DNA of 6,121 nucleotides from Thioalkalivibrio sp. (lineage in GTDB: Bacteria > Pseudomonadota > Gammaproteobacteria > Ectothiorhodospirales > Ectothiorhodospiraceae): positions 1 through 6,121 of the forward strand of contig SLNI01000276.1 in the NCBI GenBank assembly GCA_007133115.1, read 5' to 3'. Each line of letters opens with the position of its first letter. Positions within the stretch are counted from its first letter, which is position 1. The position numbers and the translations under genes are program-made. Positions 5,182 to 6,121 of the stretch are shown here, piece by piece. The notes under the pieces were generated by a model. That model saw nothing but the letters and a program-made list of their open reading frames with translations, searched no databases and was not told where the DNA came from.

Positions 5182-6121
5182 CGGGAATACTGGTCATCCT
5201 CATTGCGCTGGGTCTGCTGATTTTTCTGGCCTACCGCGGGATCAGCCTTCTGATCCTCACGCCGGCCCTGGCGACCTTCGCAGTGGTCGCGACAAGGGAC
5301 GGTCCGGTGCTTGGGAGCTACACACAAATATTCATGGTGGCTACTGGTGAGTTCATCACCCTGTATTTCCCGATTTTCCTGCTCGGTGCGATCTTCGGCA
5401 AGCTGATGGAAGACTCTGGCAGCGCCGCGGTGCTGGCCAACGCCATCATCGCCCGGCTGGGAACCGGGCGAGCCATCCTGGCCGTGGTGCTGTCCTGCGC
5501 GGTGATGACGTATGGCGGCGTTTCGCTGTTCGTGGTCGCGTTTGCGGTCTACCCGATCGCAGCGGCCCTGTTCCGGCAGGCCGACATCCCCAAACGGCTG
5601 ATTCCCGCCACCATTGCGTTGGGTGCCTTCACCTTCACGATGACCGCGTTGCCCGGCACCCCAGCCATTCAGAACACGATTCCGATGCCGTTCTTCGGCA
5701 CTTCGCCCTTTGCCGCCCCCGGGCTTGGCATCATCACGGCCCTCGTGATGTTCGCACTCGGCATGCTCTGGCTCGAATACCGCGCCCGCAAGCTGGCGGC
5801 GGAGGGGTACGGCGACCATGCCGACACGGAGTTCCAGCCGGACAAGGATCTCCGGGAACGATCCGCGGGCGAGGGGTTCGACCTGATGGAACTGCCGGTG
5901 GATCCGCAACCGGTAGGGCTGCCGCCGGTTTGGATCGCGGTGCTACCGCTGGTGCTGGTCATCGCGATCAACCTGCTGTTCACCTTCGTGATCATCCCGC
6001 ATATGGACACGGACTTCCTTGCGCTACCGCTGTACGGTGAGACCAGCATTGACCAGGTGCGCGGGATCTGGTCGGTGATCGCCGCACTGGTGCTGTCATT
6101 GCTGTTCGTGATCGCGGCCAA
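5178..6121 (+). CDS. GntP-family permease, 3' truncated by the window end
   Basis: The frame starts at ATG 5178, overlapping the patatin stop by four bases, and is still open at the window end, giving 314 complete codons. The protein is very hydrophobic, with membrane segments near residues 2-19, 21-39, 58-76, 97-118, 116-133, 143-160, 176-198 and 251-273, and another beginning near 293. A hydrophilic loop lies at about 200-248. The segments TYGGVSLFVVAFAVYP (from about residue 111), RLIPATIALGAFTFTMTALP and GTPAIQNTIP are characteristic of the GntP family of gluconate/organic-acid:H+ symporters. Members usually have about 440-460 residues, so roughly the last third is missing. The substrate is not readable from sequence. 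The patatin neighbour suggests a short organic acid such as 3-hydroxybutyrate rather than a sugar acid, but that is inference from context. Confidence 0.93.
   Translation, partial: MTGILVILIALGLLIFLAYRGISLLILTPALATFAVVATRDGPVLGSYTQIFMVATGEFITLYFPIFLLGAIFGKLMEDSGSAAVLANAIIARLGTGRAILAVVLSCAVMTYGGVSLFVVAFAVYPIAAALFRQADIPKRLIPATIALGAFTFTMTALPGTPAIQNTIPMPFFGTSPFAAPGLGIITALVMFALGMLWLEYRARKLAAEGYGDHADTEFQPDKDLRERSAGEGFDLMELPVDPQPVGLPPVWIAVLPLVLVIAINLLFTFVIIPHMDTDFLALPLYGETSIDQVRGIWSVIAALVLSLLFVIAA

Noticed and set aside
5010..5909. 299-residue open frame on the minus strand across the patatin end and the permease
   Set aside because: The translation is full of Arg, Gln, Gly and His with no hydrophobic core or known motif. 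The opposite strand encodes a clear GntP-type membrane protein.

Overview
The window reads as GC-rich chromosomal DNA from a Gram-negative bacterium, most likely a gammaproteobacterium. Support comes from two lipoproteins with outer-membrane-type lipoboxes, an outer-membrane beta-barrel protein, a periplasmic Rap1a/Tai-like protein and a GntP-type permease. The organism cannot be named from this sequence. All convincing genes lie on the + strand and are tightly packed. I see no tRNA, rRNA, CRISPR array, transposase or attachment site.

Layout: (1) Positions 1-195 hold the last 64 residues of a protein whose end resembles the C-terminal SCP2-like domain of alkyl sulfatases. (2) Positions 196-430 are non-coding. 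They hold a weak GC hairpin and a striking 20-bp imperfect palindrome directly followed by an 11-bp palindrome. (3) Positions 431-3988 hold four close genes, all for exported or envelope proteins: a secreted Rap1a/Tai-like four-cysteine protein, a small glycine-zipper lipoprotein, a 267-residue outer-membrane 'transporter' (often annotated neuromedin U-like), and a 659-residue lipoprotein with a C-terminal alpha/beta hydrolase domain. The last carries an internal 24-residue tandem duplication. (4) Positions 3989-4092 are a gap with a small inverted repeat. (5) Positions 4093-6121 hold a patatin-like phospholipase that overlaps by four bases (ATGA) with a GntP-family permease running off the window end.

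Two functional units are suggested. Genes 431-3988 look like an envelope operon that pairs a barrel, a glycine-zipper lipoprotein, a Rap1a-like periplasmic protein and a surface or periplasmic esterase. Its joint role is unknown. The patatin-permease pair resembles 3-hydroxybutyrate/PHB-linked loci: in Legionella a patatin phospholipase (PatD) is co-transcribed with 3-hydroxybutyrate dehydrogenase (BdhA). A bdhA-like gene just beyond the right edge is a testable prediction. The two serine hydrolases (alpha/beta hydrolase and patatin) are adjacent but belong to unrelated folds.
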